A stretch of DNA of 64,000 nucleotides, from NCBI RefSeq assembly GCF_011397635.1, contig NC_064770.1:36976598-37040597 (forward strand). The letters run 5' to 3'. The stretch is from Epinephelus fuscoguttatus (Eukaryota > Chordata > Actinopteri > Perciformes > Serranidae). Below the pieces are notes generated by a model. That model was given only the letters and a program-made list of their open reading frames with translations. It was not told the origin of the DNA and did no database searches. Below, in pieces: positions 1 through 31,359 of this stretch. Made by a program: the position numbers and the translations under genes. Each line of letters starts with the position of its first letter. Positions within the stretch are counted from its first letter, which is position 1.

Positions 1-860
1 TCACAGTCCTTTTTACACAGAGATGCCACGGTAGGGCCACAACAAAGACTTCATCACACTGGCTTTGTTTTTTATGCAGAACCAAACAAGGCAGGCATAA
101 GCAGAATTTATGCTTGTGCACCCTCTCTATGCAGAGCCTACGCCGTAGCCTTTGCACATGGCCTACCCTGTTGTGAGGATTTATACTTGTGCAATGGTGT
201 GTCTGTTTAGTTGATTTAAAACACACATTAAACACACATTAAACATGGCTTAATAGAGACAATTCCAAACACAAGTACACAAATCAGCTTCACTATAACT
301 CGCAGCATTCACAGACAAACACTTGTCTTTATCTGGACACATTTTCCCCACAAATACAACATGCTAACGTTATTAGCACAAGCCTATGGCATTTTACATT
401 GTATAAATTAGCCTAGCAGCTAGCAGACTTTTCCTCTACTCATATGAAGCCAGGGACAACAGCAACATTTAACAAAGGTAACGCTAGAAAAAACAAAAAA
501 CAACTGTCTGATACTAAACACGTTTTCCAAACAAATACAACATGCTAACGTTATTAGCACAAGCCTATGGCATTTTACATTGTATAAATTAGCCTAGCAG
601 GTAGCAGAGGTTTCTTCCGCTCATATGAAGCCAGGATAAATCACGCACATCATTTAAAATGCTATTTTTGTGGAGGCTTTATTGTCTTCACAATTTATTG
701 TTTCTTATCTGTGCAATTAAAGTAAATAAAAGCTTTGTTTCCACTGAGGGAAATGGTTTCAGCTTATAAACTTAGATGGGAGGTCTGCGTCACTGCAAAG
801 CATAGTTACATATCTTGGGAGGTGCATGCTGTAGGTACGATGTTGATTCAACGCAGAAGT
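1..860. repeat. Dispersed repeat with internal duplication; inverted copy at 31600-32340
   Basis: About 170-760 is the reverse complement, with modest divergence, of about 31620-32180. Inside this copy a block starting ACATGCTAACGTTATTAGCA occurs twice, near 359 and 539, so the unit carries a direct duplication of roughly 180 bp. The edges were not resolved and the element may extend past the window edge. No coding potential was seen. It is probably an old non-autonomous transposon. Confidence 0.75.
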
Positions 861-3564
861 ATAAATACCGCTTGTGTTGCTCCAGTGTGTGTGACTTTTA
901 GATAGCATGCTGCCAGCTGCTTTTTACATCTCCCAGCAATGGGTCGCATGTATAACACGTCCAAACATCACACCTGTACTGTCCTGCAGGCTCACACTTT
1001 TTACGCATCAGTTTAAACTACCTCTGCTGCTGGCTTGAAGTTGAGACAACTTTGTCCCCCATCCCTTTATCGAACCTTTTATACAGAGCGATGAGGCGGA
1101 CAACAGTGCAACATTCCCACCTTCAACAGGCTGTGTGAAAGGGGCTACAGTGACAGAGTTGAGGGACATATAGCCAACCACAAAGACCAACCATCACATC
1201 TTATCTTTACGGGTGCTAAACAACAACAATGATGATATACTGTAGGCCATATATTAAAATATGTTCCCTCACCACCAACATCTCATGGATCCACACAGAC
1301 TAGTGTTTTGCATTTGAGGTGAATCATCGTGGGTTAATATCAGAATTTAAATAAAATTTGAATGTTTCAACGAAGGAGTGTATGCGTAAGCACATGTGAT
1401 ACATGTTTTTGTTTTTTGTGGTATCGAATTGAGAATCGTAAAATTTTTATTGCATTCGTATTGACTAAAAAATTTCTGGTATTGTAACACACCTACAGTT
1501 AAGGGTGGCGGAGTCGTCCATCTTTTTGATGACACATTCAGGGTATTCTAAATTATTGCACCAAAACATAACCCACCTTTTATTTAAAGACTTGAACCTT
1601 CGTCCCGTCACACTGTCCTAGATACCGCACTGTTTATAGAGTGGTTCAGTTTGTCCCCTGTGTACAATCTGGTGCCACCACAGGGGTCACACTTCTGCTG
1701 CCAGTGTGTCTAAATACCAGCATTAGATTCCATTCCTGCAGCACATCCACACAGTTGGCACTGACCGGCGGCTGGCTTTGACTTTGCATATTACCAGGTA
1801 CACTGTTGTAACTGATAAATTTCTGCAGTTTGATTAGATAACCAAACAGTGTTTGATGTTGTCATGGTTGCCGTCTGGTGTGCAAACAGCAGGAGGGGCT
1901 CTATCGGTTTCATTAAACTTGGTGGCAGACCCAACAGGCTTTGGCCTCTGAGGTTCTGATGAAGCTTTAGCTTGTCTGTCTTTCTATTTGTCTGACCTGC
2001 CGCACGCTCAGATTAACTCACACTCCGGGGTAATCCCTGCGCCTGATTTATTGCAATCCCGTGTGGACTGTGCAGACGTGTGGTTTATTTAGCATCTTGT
2101 TTTTTCTGCCCCCCAGCTGTACGTGCTGCGCTCTCCTCCTCCATGTCATGCTAGGACATGCTTCGTAAGATGGTCCTATGTGCACCTTACGCAATCACGA
2201 CTTGAGTGTAGTTATTTCTTTTATCCACGTACTTAGTGTTATACAAAGGATTTTCTTAGTGACATTCAGTTTTAGGTGGCCTGGAAAGGGAAAGTAAGGA
2301 TTTGACTGTAATCTCCTCACAGTCATCACTTATACCCCGTCCAAATGAAAGCAAAGAGCCGGCAGAGATCCATGTTTGCTCTGCATCGCTGTAAACGGTG
2401 ACCATGGTTAAAAAATATCTCCAGAATTACGTCATGAGTCCTACAGAAACTTCTACAGATAACACACACACAGCCACCTCTGTCCATTTCAGGCATCATT
2501 TTGGTTCATGTAAAAAATACTTAAACATGATTATAGAATTTGAGTTTTTCTGTCGACTTTCATTAGAAGACAGAATATAAGAAAATAAATCCTATCATGT
2601 TGCATCTCGTCGGCCTAAATAAATCTCTAGTGTAAAGACAAAAAAGCTTTGGAAGATGATTAATGACGTTTAAATTCCCTGTTCATCAGATGGATTTACA
2701 CACAATATTGTGTAATTTCTTGGTTCAACAGAAACATACTGAATTCGTAGCTGTGGACTTGGGTCTCCTGTGAATGACAGCTCCTTGTGTTTAGTGTCAC
2801 ACATGGGCGTGTGGGTGGAAGTGCTATAATATTTTAGCGTGTGTGTGAGAGAGAGAGAGACGCAGGGAAGGATGGCGTTTACAGTGGCAGCTGTGGAGGA
2901 GATAATCCCCAGCCTGGACCTTAGCCTCTCAAATAGAGACTCCTACAACTATTGTGGTTCAATCAGATTAAAGAGACAAAAAAATCTTCATAGAGAGAGA
3001 AAGAGGGAGAGGGAGAAGGAACACACATATCCACAGAAGTGCAGCAGCACAATGCTGGCTCGGTTAGGAACACAGAGACAGAGCTCAGTCACACACAATG
3101 CTGCGGTTGTCTCCTTTCTGTATGGTTAAAGAAAAACTGCCAGCCAAGCAAATATTTTATTTCTGCTTTTCCTCATGGGTCGCCATTCTTTCGGTTTTGA
3201 GAGTTTGAGTTCAAATGTCACTCCAAAGACATTTCTGAGACGGCCACTTTCACTGGGCTTTATGTGATGTGGTTTTGAGCATTCAGTCTCTCTTCTTAAA
3301 CACTTTAATATCCAGGCTGGAGGTCTTATCTGTTTGCATGGGTAGCAAATGTCCTCTAAACGCTGAAAAGATTATATGACTTAAAAAATGGCTGTCACAG
3401 TTAGGGTGAGCACTTAGTGTATGGTGTGACAGGGTTTAGTTGTGTTTGGGAGGTATATTCAGACTTCTTGAATTAACTCATCGCAAATGTTGCTATTTTT
3501 AGAAGAAGTACACTTTTCTTTCTGGCAGAGCGTTGGATGAGGGGATTGATTTGACTCACTTGTT

Positions 3565-4012
3565 AGTCAGACAGGAGTCAGGTTAATTTCCAGGGCTGGT
3601 ACCTGCGGTTATTCCACAGGCTAGTTAGTAACATGTCGGGCAGGAAATCCAAAGTGTGGGATCATTTTGAGAAGGTGAAGGACGAACCCAAGGTGATATG
3701 TAAACTCATCTTCATTGGTCGAATACAAACATGACGTATCATCTGAAACATGGAAGTAGCTACATGCCCATTAGCCCACAGCGTCATTAACAGGCGGCTC
3801 GCTCAGTGTGTGACGTTCACTTGGAGATAAAATATAGGCCTATATTAATGAAGGTTCATTAGTACGGTTTGTATTTCTCTGTAATGTAGCACAGTGTTAA
3901 CAATGTTACTGATACTATTCTTTCTCACACCTTCAACTCAAACCACCAAAATATATCATTTCATCATGCGGGTGACTAGTCCACTAATGGCCCTAAATGA
4001 CAAAGAGTGGTT
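3565..4012 (+). mobile_element. Truncated hAT-type element with BED zinc-finger relic (copy A)
   Basis: Positions 3565 to about 3962 match 15613 to about 16005 almost base for base. Both contain an ATG-led relic reading MSGRKSKVWDHFEKVKD, the start of a BED zinc finger as found in hAT transposases, then a shifted frame reading TNMTYHLKH. The middle of the finger is deleted and the frame broken, so no transposase is made. This copy lacks the 5' terminal repeat seen in copy B and runs into the hairpin at 4013. Confidence 0.7.
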
Positions 4013-4058
4013 GACTAGTATAACCCCTGATAAAATAGTATCAGGGGTTATACTAGTC
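4013..4058. repeat. Perfect 20-bp inverted repeat (hairpin), 6-nt loop
   Basis: The arm GACTAGTATAACCCCTGATA at 4013-4032 has its exact reverse complement at 4039-4058, separated by AAATAG. It lies at the 3' end of hAT/BED copy A, which shares GACTAGT motifs with the hairpin. It is not a factor-independent terminator, since it is intronic in a eukaryote and has no T-run. Confidence 0.85.
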
Positions 4059-4698
4059 GAGCAAATTTTTCCTCTATTTGTTTGCTGAAACACGTTTTAT
4101 TGGTGGATTACTTACTCAGATATCTGCTGCCATGTTGTGAACATAAGACAATGTGCTAAAACTTTGAGTTGACTGAACCACAGTTGTGAAAATATCAAAA
4201 AGATAAGGGCTGGTGATACCACAGCACCCCGGCATAGTTGCCTGTGGTTGGAAAATTTCCAGTTGAGGATGATGGTGCTTGGTAGGTTGTCAGCCCAACC
4301 CTGTGCTGACATATCTGCAGGCGGTGAGGGATGCGTCGCCGTCACCACAGCTGCTTATTTGGATTGAATATGATCGATACTTTAACACATTGGCTGTCTC
4401 TTTCTTTAGCTCCTCTGGCTTCCATTCACATTATCACTGTGTTTTTATAACCAAGGGAAACTAGATATGATGCCTAGTCGGGTTGTGGCATTTACACTAC
4501 AGGAGACATCTCAGTACTTGAGTGATTGGAAAAAACCCTGACTTTAAGGTGTTCCCCCACATTTGAAACCCAACCTACAGTCTGCTGTTTCAGTCGTCAT
4601 ATGTAATGTCAGCTTCTTTTGTGGTTTTCTGAAGTAATAGACTTGCAAAGTTTGCTAATTTCTATATATATATTTAAGATAAAGCAGGATCTGTGTTT

Positions 4699-4712
4699 AT
4701 ATATATATATAT
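4699..4712. repeat. Short (AT)n microsatellite
   Basis: There is an uninterrupted AT dinucleotide run here, with a second shorter TATATA tract about 30 bp upstream. No function is suggested. Confidence 0.8.
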
Positions 4713-4898
4713 CTATAACATATTACATGTTTGTGTTACTGACATGTTTTAAAATTACAAAATATAAGTTTCTTACTTGTTTGTTTAATGAGCCTAATGA
4801 GCCATGCTGCTGTTAACCCTGCTGTTAGCATCTTTAGCCCCTTATACACTGCCTCTTCAAGGTGGGAATTTAGTGCCACCTTGCAGTTCTGTATAAAG

Positions 4899-5166
4899 CA
4901 TTGGTTCCCAACTGGTCCAGCCACGAGGGTCAGATTTCTGCTCAGTCATTAGTTCAAGGTCCACTCAGTTTAATACATTCAGTGTCATACTTGCATCTGT
5001 TAGTTTGCTGTCTCTATCAAGTAGCTGTCCAATAGTCAGTCACTGCACAACAGGAAACAGCACTTGTCTTTTACAAACTTGACACCGTCACAAAGTCAGT
5101 TGCCGTCCATTTTTAATGGACCTGCAACCCACTTTTGCACTGAGGCCCAACAGTTGGGAACCCCTG
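4899..5166. mobile_element. hAT-type MITE with 8-bp target site duplication
   Basis: The 268-bp element is flanked by a perfect 8-bp direct repeat GTATAAAG (4891-4898 and 5167-5174), the duplication length made by hAT transposases. Its ends are inverted: GGTTCCCAACTGGTCC near the left end and the reverse complement of GGTTCCCAACTGTTGGG at the right. It has no coding capacity. Termini containing GGTTCCCAACT are typical of vertebrate hAT non-autonomous families. Confidence 0.85.
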
Positions 5167-5208
5167 GTATAAAGGATACAATTGAGGAATGGGGGACAGA
5201 GTTACCTT

Positions 5209-5251
5209 GCCTTTAAGCCACCATCAGAGCATCTGATGGTGGCTTAAAGGC
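5209..5251. repeat. Perfect 20-bp palindrome with 3-nt spacer
   Basis: GCCTTTAAGCCACCATCAGA at 5209-5228 is exactly repeated in reverse complement at 5232-5251 around the spacer GCA. It lies 35 bp beyond the hAT MITE's target duplication. Such an exact palindrome suggests recent formation, perhaps by a foldback insertion or a replication error. Confidence 0.9.
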
Positions 5252-6238
5252 GAGATAACGCTGATTCAGAGGTAGTAACAGCACCGAAACAACGTCTGTG
5301 TAAAAGGGACAGTGTGCAGGACGGGATCATGACAGCACAGGTAGGACATTTTGACAAGAAGTAATGCATGCAAGCAATTGCAGGAGATTTAAAAAGTAGC
5401 TGGTAGCAGTTAACAGCTAGCTCGAAGTAGCACAGCGGCCGAAGATGTCTTCCAATTGGGAAAACAATGAGATCTGGGAGCTTTCTACCCTCTGAGCAGA
5501 GGATGAGATCAGCCACCATGTCACAGGGATGGTACATGATTGTTACTGCCACGTTATGCTGTTATTATTGTTTAGAAAGCATGTATCTTACATGTCACAC
5601 TAGAGGCCAACGCTTTTGTGTTACACGTCACGCCCATCACACCTCTGTTGCTTCTGGGATCCCGTCATGCTGTCTAAAATCACACTCTGGAGCGACATGA
5701 TGCCACTGTAATTTGGTTCTGTGTGAAAATGCAAAGGCGGCATAAAGAAGGGACTTCATAGCGACCTTGTTGTGTGATATTTGTGTAAAAGAAGGCAGTT
5801 GAAACACAGTCATCCCACGACACCACAATAGTGTATGTGAGCATATGTTCCACTGCACCAAGGACGTGACCTCGATTCATTTCACTTGGATGTCAGCTAA
5901 GTTTTACTGTGTGCTCTAGTGTTGCAGGTTTACACATGGGATAAAGCCTTAGCCCATATATTGAATAATTATAATTCATCTTCTGCATCAGACATTGAAA
6001 ATTAAAAATTAGATCGAGATACCCCAATGCAAACAGTGGCTTTTTATTTTAATCGCCTGGAAAATTCACTTAAGCATCTTAGCAATTCATATAAGCTCAG
6101 GCGTACAGTATACTGCAGCACCTGCTGTGCTCTATTATTAACTTTGGTTGTAGACCGGGTAATTATGTAAGGTTACTCAAGTTCATGATGACTGGTGGCA
6201 TGTTGTGCTGTCTCCTTCTCAACAATGATAACATGCAT

Positions 6239-6270
6239 TTTTTTTTTTTAGTTTTTTTTTTTTTTTTTTT
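6239..6270. repeat. Poly(T) tract
   Basis: Two runs of T separated by AG make a tract of about 32 bp. The sequence after it is CCCCGCACACACATGAAACT, with AAACAA-rich DNA beyond. It may be the tail of a retroposon in the - orientation, but no body could be recognised. Confidence 0.7.
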
Positions 6271-7769
6271 CCCCGCACACACATGAAACTGCTGATAGGG
6301 AAAAAACAAGCAACATGTCAGGAGAGGTCAAGACGCCCCGGGCTCATACAGCGGACCTACCTTCAGGAGAAAAACAAACAATAATAAAAAAGTGAAAAAG
6401 AAACCAAACTAACATAATTCAGAAGAAATTCACAGAAGAAACACAACAAGAAACACACTGTGCAGAGGAACTAACCAATCAGTGGACAACAAACCAATTA
6501 AAACAAAACACAACTCAAAGAAAAGAAGACAAAAAAATATTTATACACATGACGAAATAATCACACATCATGAATTAAATGTGATAATAATTCCCCTTTT
6601 TGTACTTGTGAACTTTGCCGTTCTGTATCTGTACATCACGATATCTCAGGGAGTACAGGCCATGTTTCCTTTTGTCGAAGGGAAAGGGAAGCTGATCAGC
6701 CTTTCTACTACTGTATGAATGATTTGGATTATTAAATTATAAAAAGTTTTTAAATGATGATTGTAGAGAAGAAGGCAGGAACATATAATTATGAATATTT
6801 ATGTTATATATTGAACTGACCAGTGGAGTTTGAGAAAGATGCCAATCTTACAAATCGTTTTTGATGCAGATAAAGTTAATGAATATTGAAGAGTTATGTA
6901 TTTGCTCCCAAAATATTACCCTAAATCAAAGAGGGATAAATCATAGAATTATATTAAGTTAATGAATTGCATTGTGAGGAATCTTGTGATTTATTATCAG
7001 TAATATTATAGTGAAAAGTAATCTTATATGGCTGCTCTGTTTAAGTGGTGATACATAACGTAGAGAACCCTCATTCTGCTTTATTGGACCATTCTGATGT
7101 TCTTGCTGTTGTTATCTTGTCAGAAATTAAATGAAAACTCTAATATCTGCCTCTGATTTTTACAACTGCAGAGTCAGTCTACTTAACAATCACACTCAAT
7201 GTCAATCTTTAAAGAGTAGTTCGACCGGTTAATAAAGTTTCTGTTTTCGGTTTGGAGGTCAGAGTGCAGAGTGGAAGCTTGCCAACCAGTAGGCTTGAGC
7301 CTGAGTCGTGAGGCTGAAGCGTTTGTCTCTGCGACTGCTCGGCATCTCTTCCACCTACAGTCCTGTCGAAGAGCACATTCTGCACTCCTACAGCGTTTGT
7401 TGCTTTGATGTTTGTTTTAAAGTATCTCAGCTCTAAGTGGTGGAATTGGAGCTGTTTAGTTTGTGTGTATGTTTGTTTATGCATTAGACATGTTAAGGCC
7501 CCTAAACACCATGCCAACGTCTGGCTGTTGGCCGGTCACTGGGTGTCTATGGCCAGTAATCACACATAGTTTCTGCAATGTGTGTGTTTGGCACGTTGGC
7601 ACGAGTCTTCCCTTCCAGATGGAGCTGAGCATGTTGGATCTGTAGAGGCAGTCGGTGAAAACATGACTGAATGGCTTTTAATGACACCAGTTATTGTGGT
7701 TTCTTTTTACTTTTTAATGCTGCCGTTTTAGCCTTGCTAACATCTTGGCTCATCTGATCACGATGTCTG

Positions 7770-7920
7770 TCTGTCAGTTCACCACTTTGGTTCAGAAGGA
7801 AATATCTAGACAACTATTTTTATAGATTACATATAGATTAAATTTCGTCTCAAGGATTTCCACTACTTATATTGGTGATCCCCTGATATTTCCCCCGCCA
7901 TCTAGGACTGTTGGAATACA
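7770..7920. repeat. Dispersed teleost-type intronic repeat (remnant)
   Basis: The stretch with CAGTTCACCACTTTGG, GAAATATCTAGACAACTA and TTGGTGATCCCCTGA resembles a repeat I recognise as common in fish introns. The assignment is from memory. No ends or target duplication could be seen. Confidence 0.5.
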
Positions 7921-10900
7921 ATTTAGGACTGCAATATAAATTGAATAGTATAATAGATTAGATTACCATTCTAATTTGTATTTTCTGTCTTTTTTATAAT
8001 TGTGTTGGCTAATTTTAATGAATCTTGTCCTTTCATTCTCACCTTGCTGCTCCATCTCCTTGGACAGATTGGACACTGTGCTTCAAGAGTGTGGTGCTCT
8101 GAATAACCAAATGGTATATTCCAACAGTGCTCTAAATTTCAGGGTTTCTATGGTTTTGAAATTCCAGGAAAATTTATGCTAGCGGGGCGATTCAGCGCTT
8201 ATTTTAATGACGTGTTGCATATGGGTTTTGGTTCTATGACGACAATATCTTGAGACTAACATTAGCCAGGTAGCTAACGTGACACGACATTAACAAGAGG
8301 GTTGACACAGTTAACTTCAAGCTTTACAAAGCTAACAGTGATAAAAGAACACTCTCCAGCAACATCCAGTGTCCACCAGCCAATCTTCTCCCAAAAAATT
8401 AGCTATTTTGTCTTTTTTGTGACAGTAGACAGCAGCCGTGTTAAAGAAGCGGCTGTTACGTCACCGGTGTCTTTCTGAAAAGTTGAAGAATGCGTTGAAA
8501 GAAGACACGAGAAAGACTCGTGCCATTGGCAATGCATACCCTGTGTTATAAAGTGTATAGATACAAAATAAGTATTATTAGTAGGCTAAATTTGAGCATT
8601 GAAATGTGAGTAAAATTTGAAAATAAAAAATTTTATGGAATGAAATTCAAATGGGATTACAGCAGAAGATTGAATGGCTCTAACAGCGTTAATATTTTTG
8701 GTAAAAATGTTTTGTAAAATTTACTACAGGCGTTCATGTTTCCCAGACAATGAATCCTGCAAACTGTGGTGACTCCCACATGACTTTTTATGTAGCGCCA
8801 TTAGCATGCTAACACGCTAAACTGAAGTTATGGTCATTCGGCCAGCTAAACATCAACTTGCTAGCAGTATCATTGCTAGCATGTTAGCATGCTGATGTCT
8901 GCATTTAGCACAGCTGTGCCAAAATACAAAATAGGGTCCCATAGTTTAAGCTGGGGTCAAAATGAAGATGTGAAAATATGCTTTCAGTATTACAAATTGT
9001 TTTCCCCCGGTGTCTCCCTCTGCCGGCTGTCAGTTGAGTAACCGCTCTTACTCGTATTAAACTATCAAATTAGCAAAATAAAATGAGAGAAATCCACCAA
9101 TAAATGGCTCAAAAACAAAACTTGGCTATCTACTCAGCCAATTGCAAATATATACATCCAGTCACCCAAACCTACGCTTTACAGAGCAAATATCACGGCT
9201 GCAGACTCTTAGTCTTGTTATCCTTCACATACAGTAGACCACAAGCTGACAATGCCCGAGCAAATGTGAGCAGAGAACTGCATGTCGGCAGTCAGCTGGC
9301 CGAAAGGCCTCGCAGTGTTGAATCAGGCTGCCTTTGTAGGCACTAGTTCTTAAAGGTTGGTTTGGTGTGTCAACATACAGCCCAGAGGCTGAGGCCCTTT
9401 GTGTGAGTCTTGGCTCACCCAGTGCCACATTGAGCAGCATAAACACGCTCACGCCATGTCACTCTTCCCGTCTCTCTGTGTATCATACTCCAATGTCTAT
9501 AAGTCCACTGTGTTACACATGTACATACACATACAGACATACCTACCCCCCCTCTCCCCCAATGTCAGCCAACTTATGTTTTCGGTCCAAGGCCACTCCC
9601 TGATCCAGAAATGCTGGTCTTGTGCAGGGTTAGCAGCTGGGGGAGGCAGTGACAGCTGGCATTCTGCAGGCTCACTGGAGCAAATAGACCCAGGTCACTC
9701 ACACTACACTGGGGCCAATTGGACAGCTGTCCTGGGCTGGGCGACTGGGAAATTATGAATTTAAGGGAGAGGAAGAGGAAGGCAAAGATCTAGGAAGAAT
9801 GTTAAGTCTAATATACATTGATAACAGTCTCCTTTTGTCAGATGTTTTCTGTTTGTCGGTGAGCTGCTTTTTCCTCCTGCAGAAAACTCCCCTCAGTGAT
9901 GCTGCATTTAGGATTGCGTGTCTGCCTCAGCCAAAAATGTCCCTTTTTTTTCTTTTGAATTATGCAGATGAGCTGTGATCAAAGCCAGTGAAAGAAATTG
10001 CTTTTAACAAACTTGACTCATGTAATTCTCCTGAGTAAAACTCGAGTCATTCTTCAGTACAAGATTGTGTCTGTCTGGATGAGAGCGGTGAGATTAATGC
10101 GAGCAGTGCTTCACTTCAAGCTGCTCAGAGAATCACACAAGTGACAGCATGGTTGTGTGACATGTGCATCACATCCCTTTGCTTTTTTTGTTGCTTCTCA
10201 GGCTTTATATACTGGGCTTAGACTCTCAAATGGGCTTTGACTGGATTTTGCAACATCATTCAGACGGAGGCTGAGTGACTCAGTGCTGTTGCTTAGTTTT
10301 CCTTTGAAATTTGTACATGTCTAGATGTTGCCGAAATGCAATACTGTTACTGGAAGGAAGCATATTGTGCTCTAGTTTTCCTCATTGACGTATGACAGTT
10401 AATCAGCGGTTTTCTTTTACAAACTAGAAATTAACACTCAAATAATCCACATTTACTGAGGGACTTGACATTTCGAAATTGCTACGGGGGAAAAAAAACA
10501 CTTTGTGTATGAATTGAACAACACTCATGGACACCTTTTTGTAGATAAATCAGCTGCTGCGGCGTGAAGGTTAATTTCTTTGAGCACGACCCGTCTCTCA
10601 TAAGCACTCTCATGCACAGCCAAGTGCACATTAACCCAGACACACACCAATGCACCACCAGCCCAACACACCTGCACTGTGGCTGCACTTAGTCAGACAT
10701 GAATGCCCTCACAGATGCAGGGCTGCAGACTGCCACCAATTTTTGTGACCTTTTTTGGAGACAGTGCTACAAAATGTTATAACGAGGAGCACCAGTGCGA
10801 CTTACAAATATGCCTCTCATTTATTTATTTATTTTTTAATCATCGTATATATTGTGAAAGACTGGGAGGAAGCAAGAATTAGTGTGTGTGTGGGTGTGTA

Positions 10901-11721
10901 TTGCTTCTTGAACAATGTCACTACGTCTGGCATCTGATTTGACCACGAACATGCTAAATTGACCCACAGTCTTTTTCTCAGTCAGCTAAGTTGGATCAAA
11001 TCCTGTCAAACTTTGTTTTTGTGGCCATCCAGACGTAGTGAGTGATGTTTCTGCATCAAACCAGACACCACTAAAACTGGAGTGCCCCCATATTCTGACC
11101 TTTATGGCAGATATATTGGGGGATGTTCATGTGACTGTCTGCTTTATAAAATAAGAATCTTGACAATAATTACATTTAAATTAAATATTTTATCTGTAAC
11201 AATTTTAAAAATGTCCAAAATTGAAGTCCAAAATTTGCTGCTACATTTCTAAATACTTGATGTGTAAACTTGTGCCCAGTTTTTGCAAAATCTTATTGTG
11301 TGTGACTAAGAACTCACATTGTCGTTAGATGTGAGACAGGTTGAGAATTTAGTCTTTTAGGCAAACTGTTTCAAACTCTCCCAGTGTATGGTAGGTATTA
11401 GTCTTTAGCCCCGAGCAGCGTGTGTTACTGATGTATGGATATGTGTTTGGATAAATGAGTCTCTGTAGCTGAAGGTGCAGGTCACACACAGACACATTAT
11501 TGGTCCTTTTAATTAGAAGCTGTCTTTGAAGCGTTTCAAATTGTATTTGTTAGATTGTATTTGCCTGCTGCTCTCCACTGTTTGTTTTGTAGTTTCCTAA
11601 TATTTACCCAGCAGCTCTCTAAACCACTGCTCTGAATTCACAGGAAATTAAATCAAATGGCTTGAAGCTAAGTTTAGGAGGCTGATTGCTGTCCGCTGTT
11701 GACACGTGTGTTTGGCGCTAA

Positions 11722-29382
<17,661 letters not shown>

Positions 29383-29399
29383 ACAGTCAGACCATGTAA

Positions 29400-29466
29400 A
29401 CAGCAACAACAACAACAACCACCACAACAGCAACCACCATCACCACCACCACCATCATCATCATCG
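29400..29466. repeat. CAA/CCA/CAT trinucleotide-rich tract in the 3' UTR
   Basis: Starting 18 bases after the stop codon, CAA units pass into CAC/CAT units (ACCACCACCACCATCATCAT). One frame translates to poly-Asn/His, but it is out of frame with the stop and therefore untranslated. Confidence 0.85.
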
Positions 29467-30081
29467 TTCTTGATCTCATCAGCCCCCATTCAACCCCTCA
29501 ACCACCCCTCCACCCTCCTCTTCGCCATCCCACGATAACAGGAGCAGACAGGAAGAATGCAAACAACCGAAACAGAGAGAGATAAAACAGGAGTAGAGCT
29601 GTCGTAGGCGTCGCTGTGTGGGTGGCAGCTGAGCAAAAAAAAATCAACTTTTACTTGTGCTGAGAACGTTCACCTCCCCAGTGAACGCCTCGGCGAGGAT
29701 TGAACTGTCTTTGAGGGAAATCTAAATGCAGAGAAACTAAAGAGTAGTGCACCAACAGTGAAGATAACCAAATGATTCTACCGCTCCCACAGCTGCTTCT
29801 GTCCTCTCCTTAACTTCTTAACATTCTGCCTTTTCTTTTGTGTTTCTTTTTTTTTTCCTTTGCCGCATGTTGATTTAATCACCTAAATGAAATGCCTACC
29901 GATAAATCCTAACTCTGTTTTAAAGAAGAAAAAAAAAAGATTAAAAATATAAAAAAGAAGAAATGGTTTTAAAATGTACAAAAAAAAAGAGAGAGAAAAA
30001 AGATGCAATCTACAGTACAGCAAGTTTCCATGTTTGAGATCATTGGCACGTGAGCATTGTACATCAGCCACCGGCTGTATA

Positions 30082-30087
30082 AATAAA
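30082..30087 (+). promoter_or_regulatory. Possible proximal poly(A) signal AATAAA (grb2)
   Basis: The AATAAA in CTGTATAAATAAATCAAC lies 700 bases after the stop. It could give a shorter transcript. There is no direct evidence of use. Confidence 0.45.
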
Positions 30088-31359
30088 TCAACTATAGAGA
30101 GAATCCATTTTTTAAGAATATATATTATATATTTGTATGTGTTTGTCTGTTTTACCTCTCATCACAAATTGTATTTTTTTTCCATTTGTAAATTATGTTC
30201 AATCTTTTTGTTAGTCTGGATAAGACCTCGTAGCTCTAGGATGTGCTGAATTGTCAATTTTATTTTTTCTGAATCTGAGGGCTCTCAGATAACACAGCAT
30301 GATATTTAAGGGGTCATAAATTCCATTTTTTGAGAAGGTTTCTCTTGTCTGTTGCGCAAGGAAAGGAGAGTTAGTTCACTGAGAAGAAACTGATCCTGTC
30401 AGGAAGCTAACGTTGACCAGCAAGTAGAGCCACGAATGCTGCAAAGAGCTGTCGTACTCCACAGCCCTGTATAAAGGTCAGCCACCTTTTCAAAGCCAAT
30501 GTATTTATTGCAGCCATTTTAACTTGGGCAGTGAATGTAGCTGACTGAGTCCACAGACATTAACATGAGGGAAGCAAGGTCGGAGAACTGAACTACACAA
30601 ACCACGCAAGGGATTTTTAGACATGCTGAAAAACAAAAACAAAAAAAAAAAGTGACGATGTCGATATTCGTTCGAGAGAGTGGTGTATGAGGACACGTAC
30701 AGGACGTTCACATGCATATTCGCAAACATTCATAACATGCATGCATACGCTCTCCTCCTTGTTATACCTGCACGTAGCAAAGAGGCGGAGTTTGGATAAT
30801 CACATTGTGTAATCACCAGTGCAGATCCGCAGCTGGCACAGATTAACAGTTCAGAAAACTGAGAGATTGTCTTTTATGCTAAAAGTTGAGAGATCAGCTT
30901 CAATGATGTACAAGTTTTGTTTTTTTCTTTTGTCCAACGTGGCGTGTGGTCAAGCACTTTTTTCGTCAGACATTTTGATTTCTGGTCCAGTGTGTGTGTA
31001 TGTGTGTGTTTGTTTACCGTGTTTGTGTTACTGGTTTCTGTTTTCTTGTTCTCTCTGGATAGTGCCTTTCTCTCTGGTGTTTCAGTGTCTCCGACCTGCT
31101 ACTTTGAGCCCCCCCTCCCCTCTATGGGGCCTGCCAGTCCTGCAGTGAGAAACAGTGTACATAATCCAACCTGTCCCATCCAACAATGCCCCGCCCCCCC
31201 GCCGCCTCCTCTCCCCTCCTACATCAGCCCGCCTTCACCTTTGTCCCCACCAACATGGAACTCTTCTTATTTAAGTGTCTCTCGCCTTGTCTTACCTAAT
31301 GATACTGTTTTATTTTTGCTCTTTTTTTTATTTGCATTTGTTTTTTTGTTTTTTCAATT

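Noticed and set aside
2839-3129. 96-codon frame with RERKREREKEH
   Set aside because: It comes from GA-rich simple sequence in the intron, with no domain, promoter or splice support.
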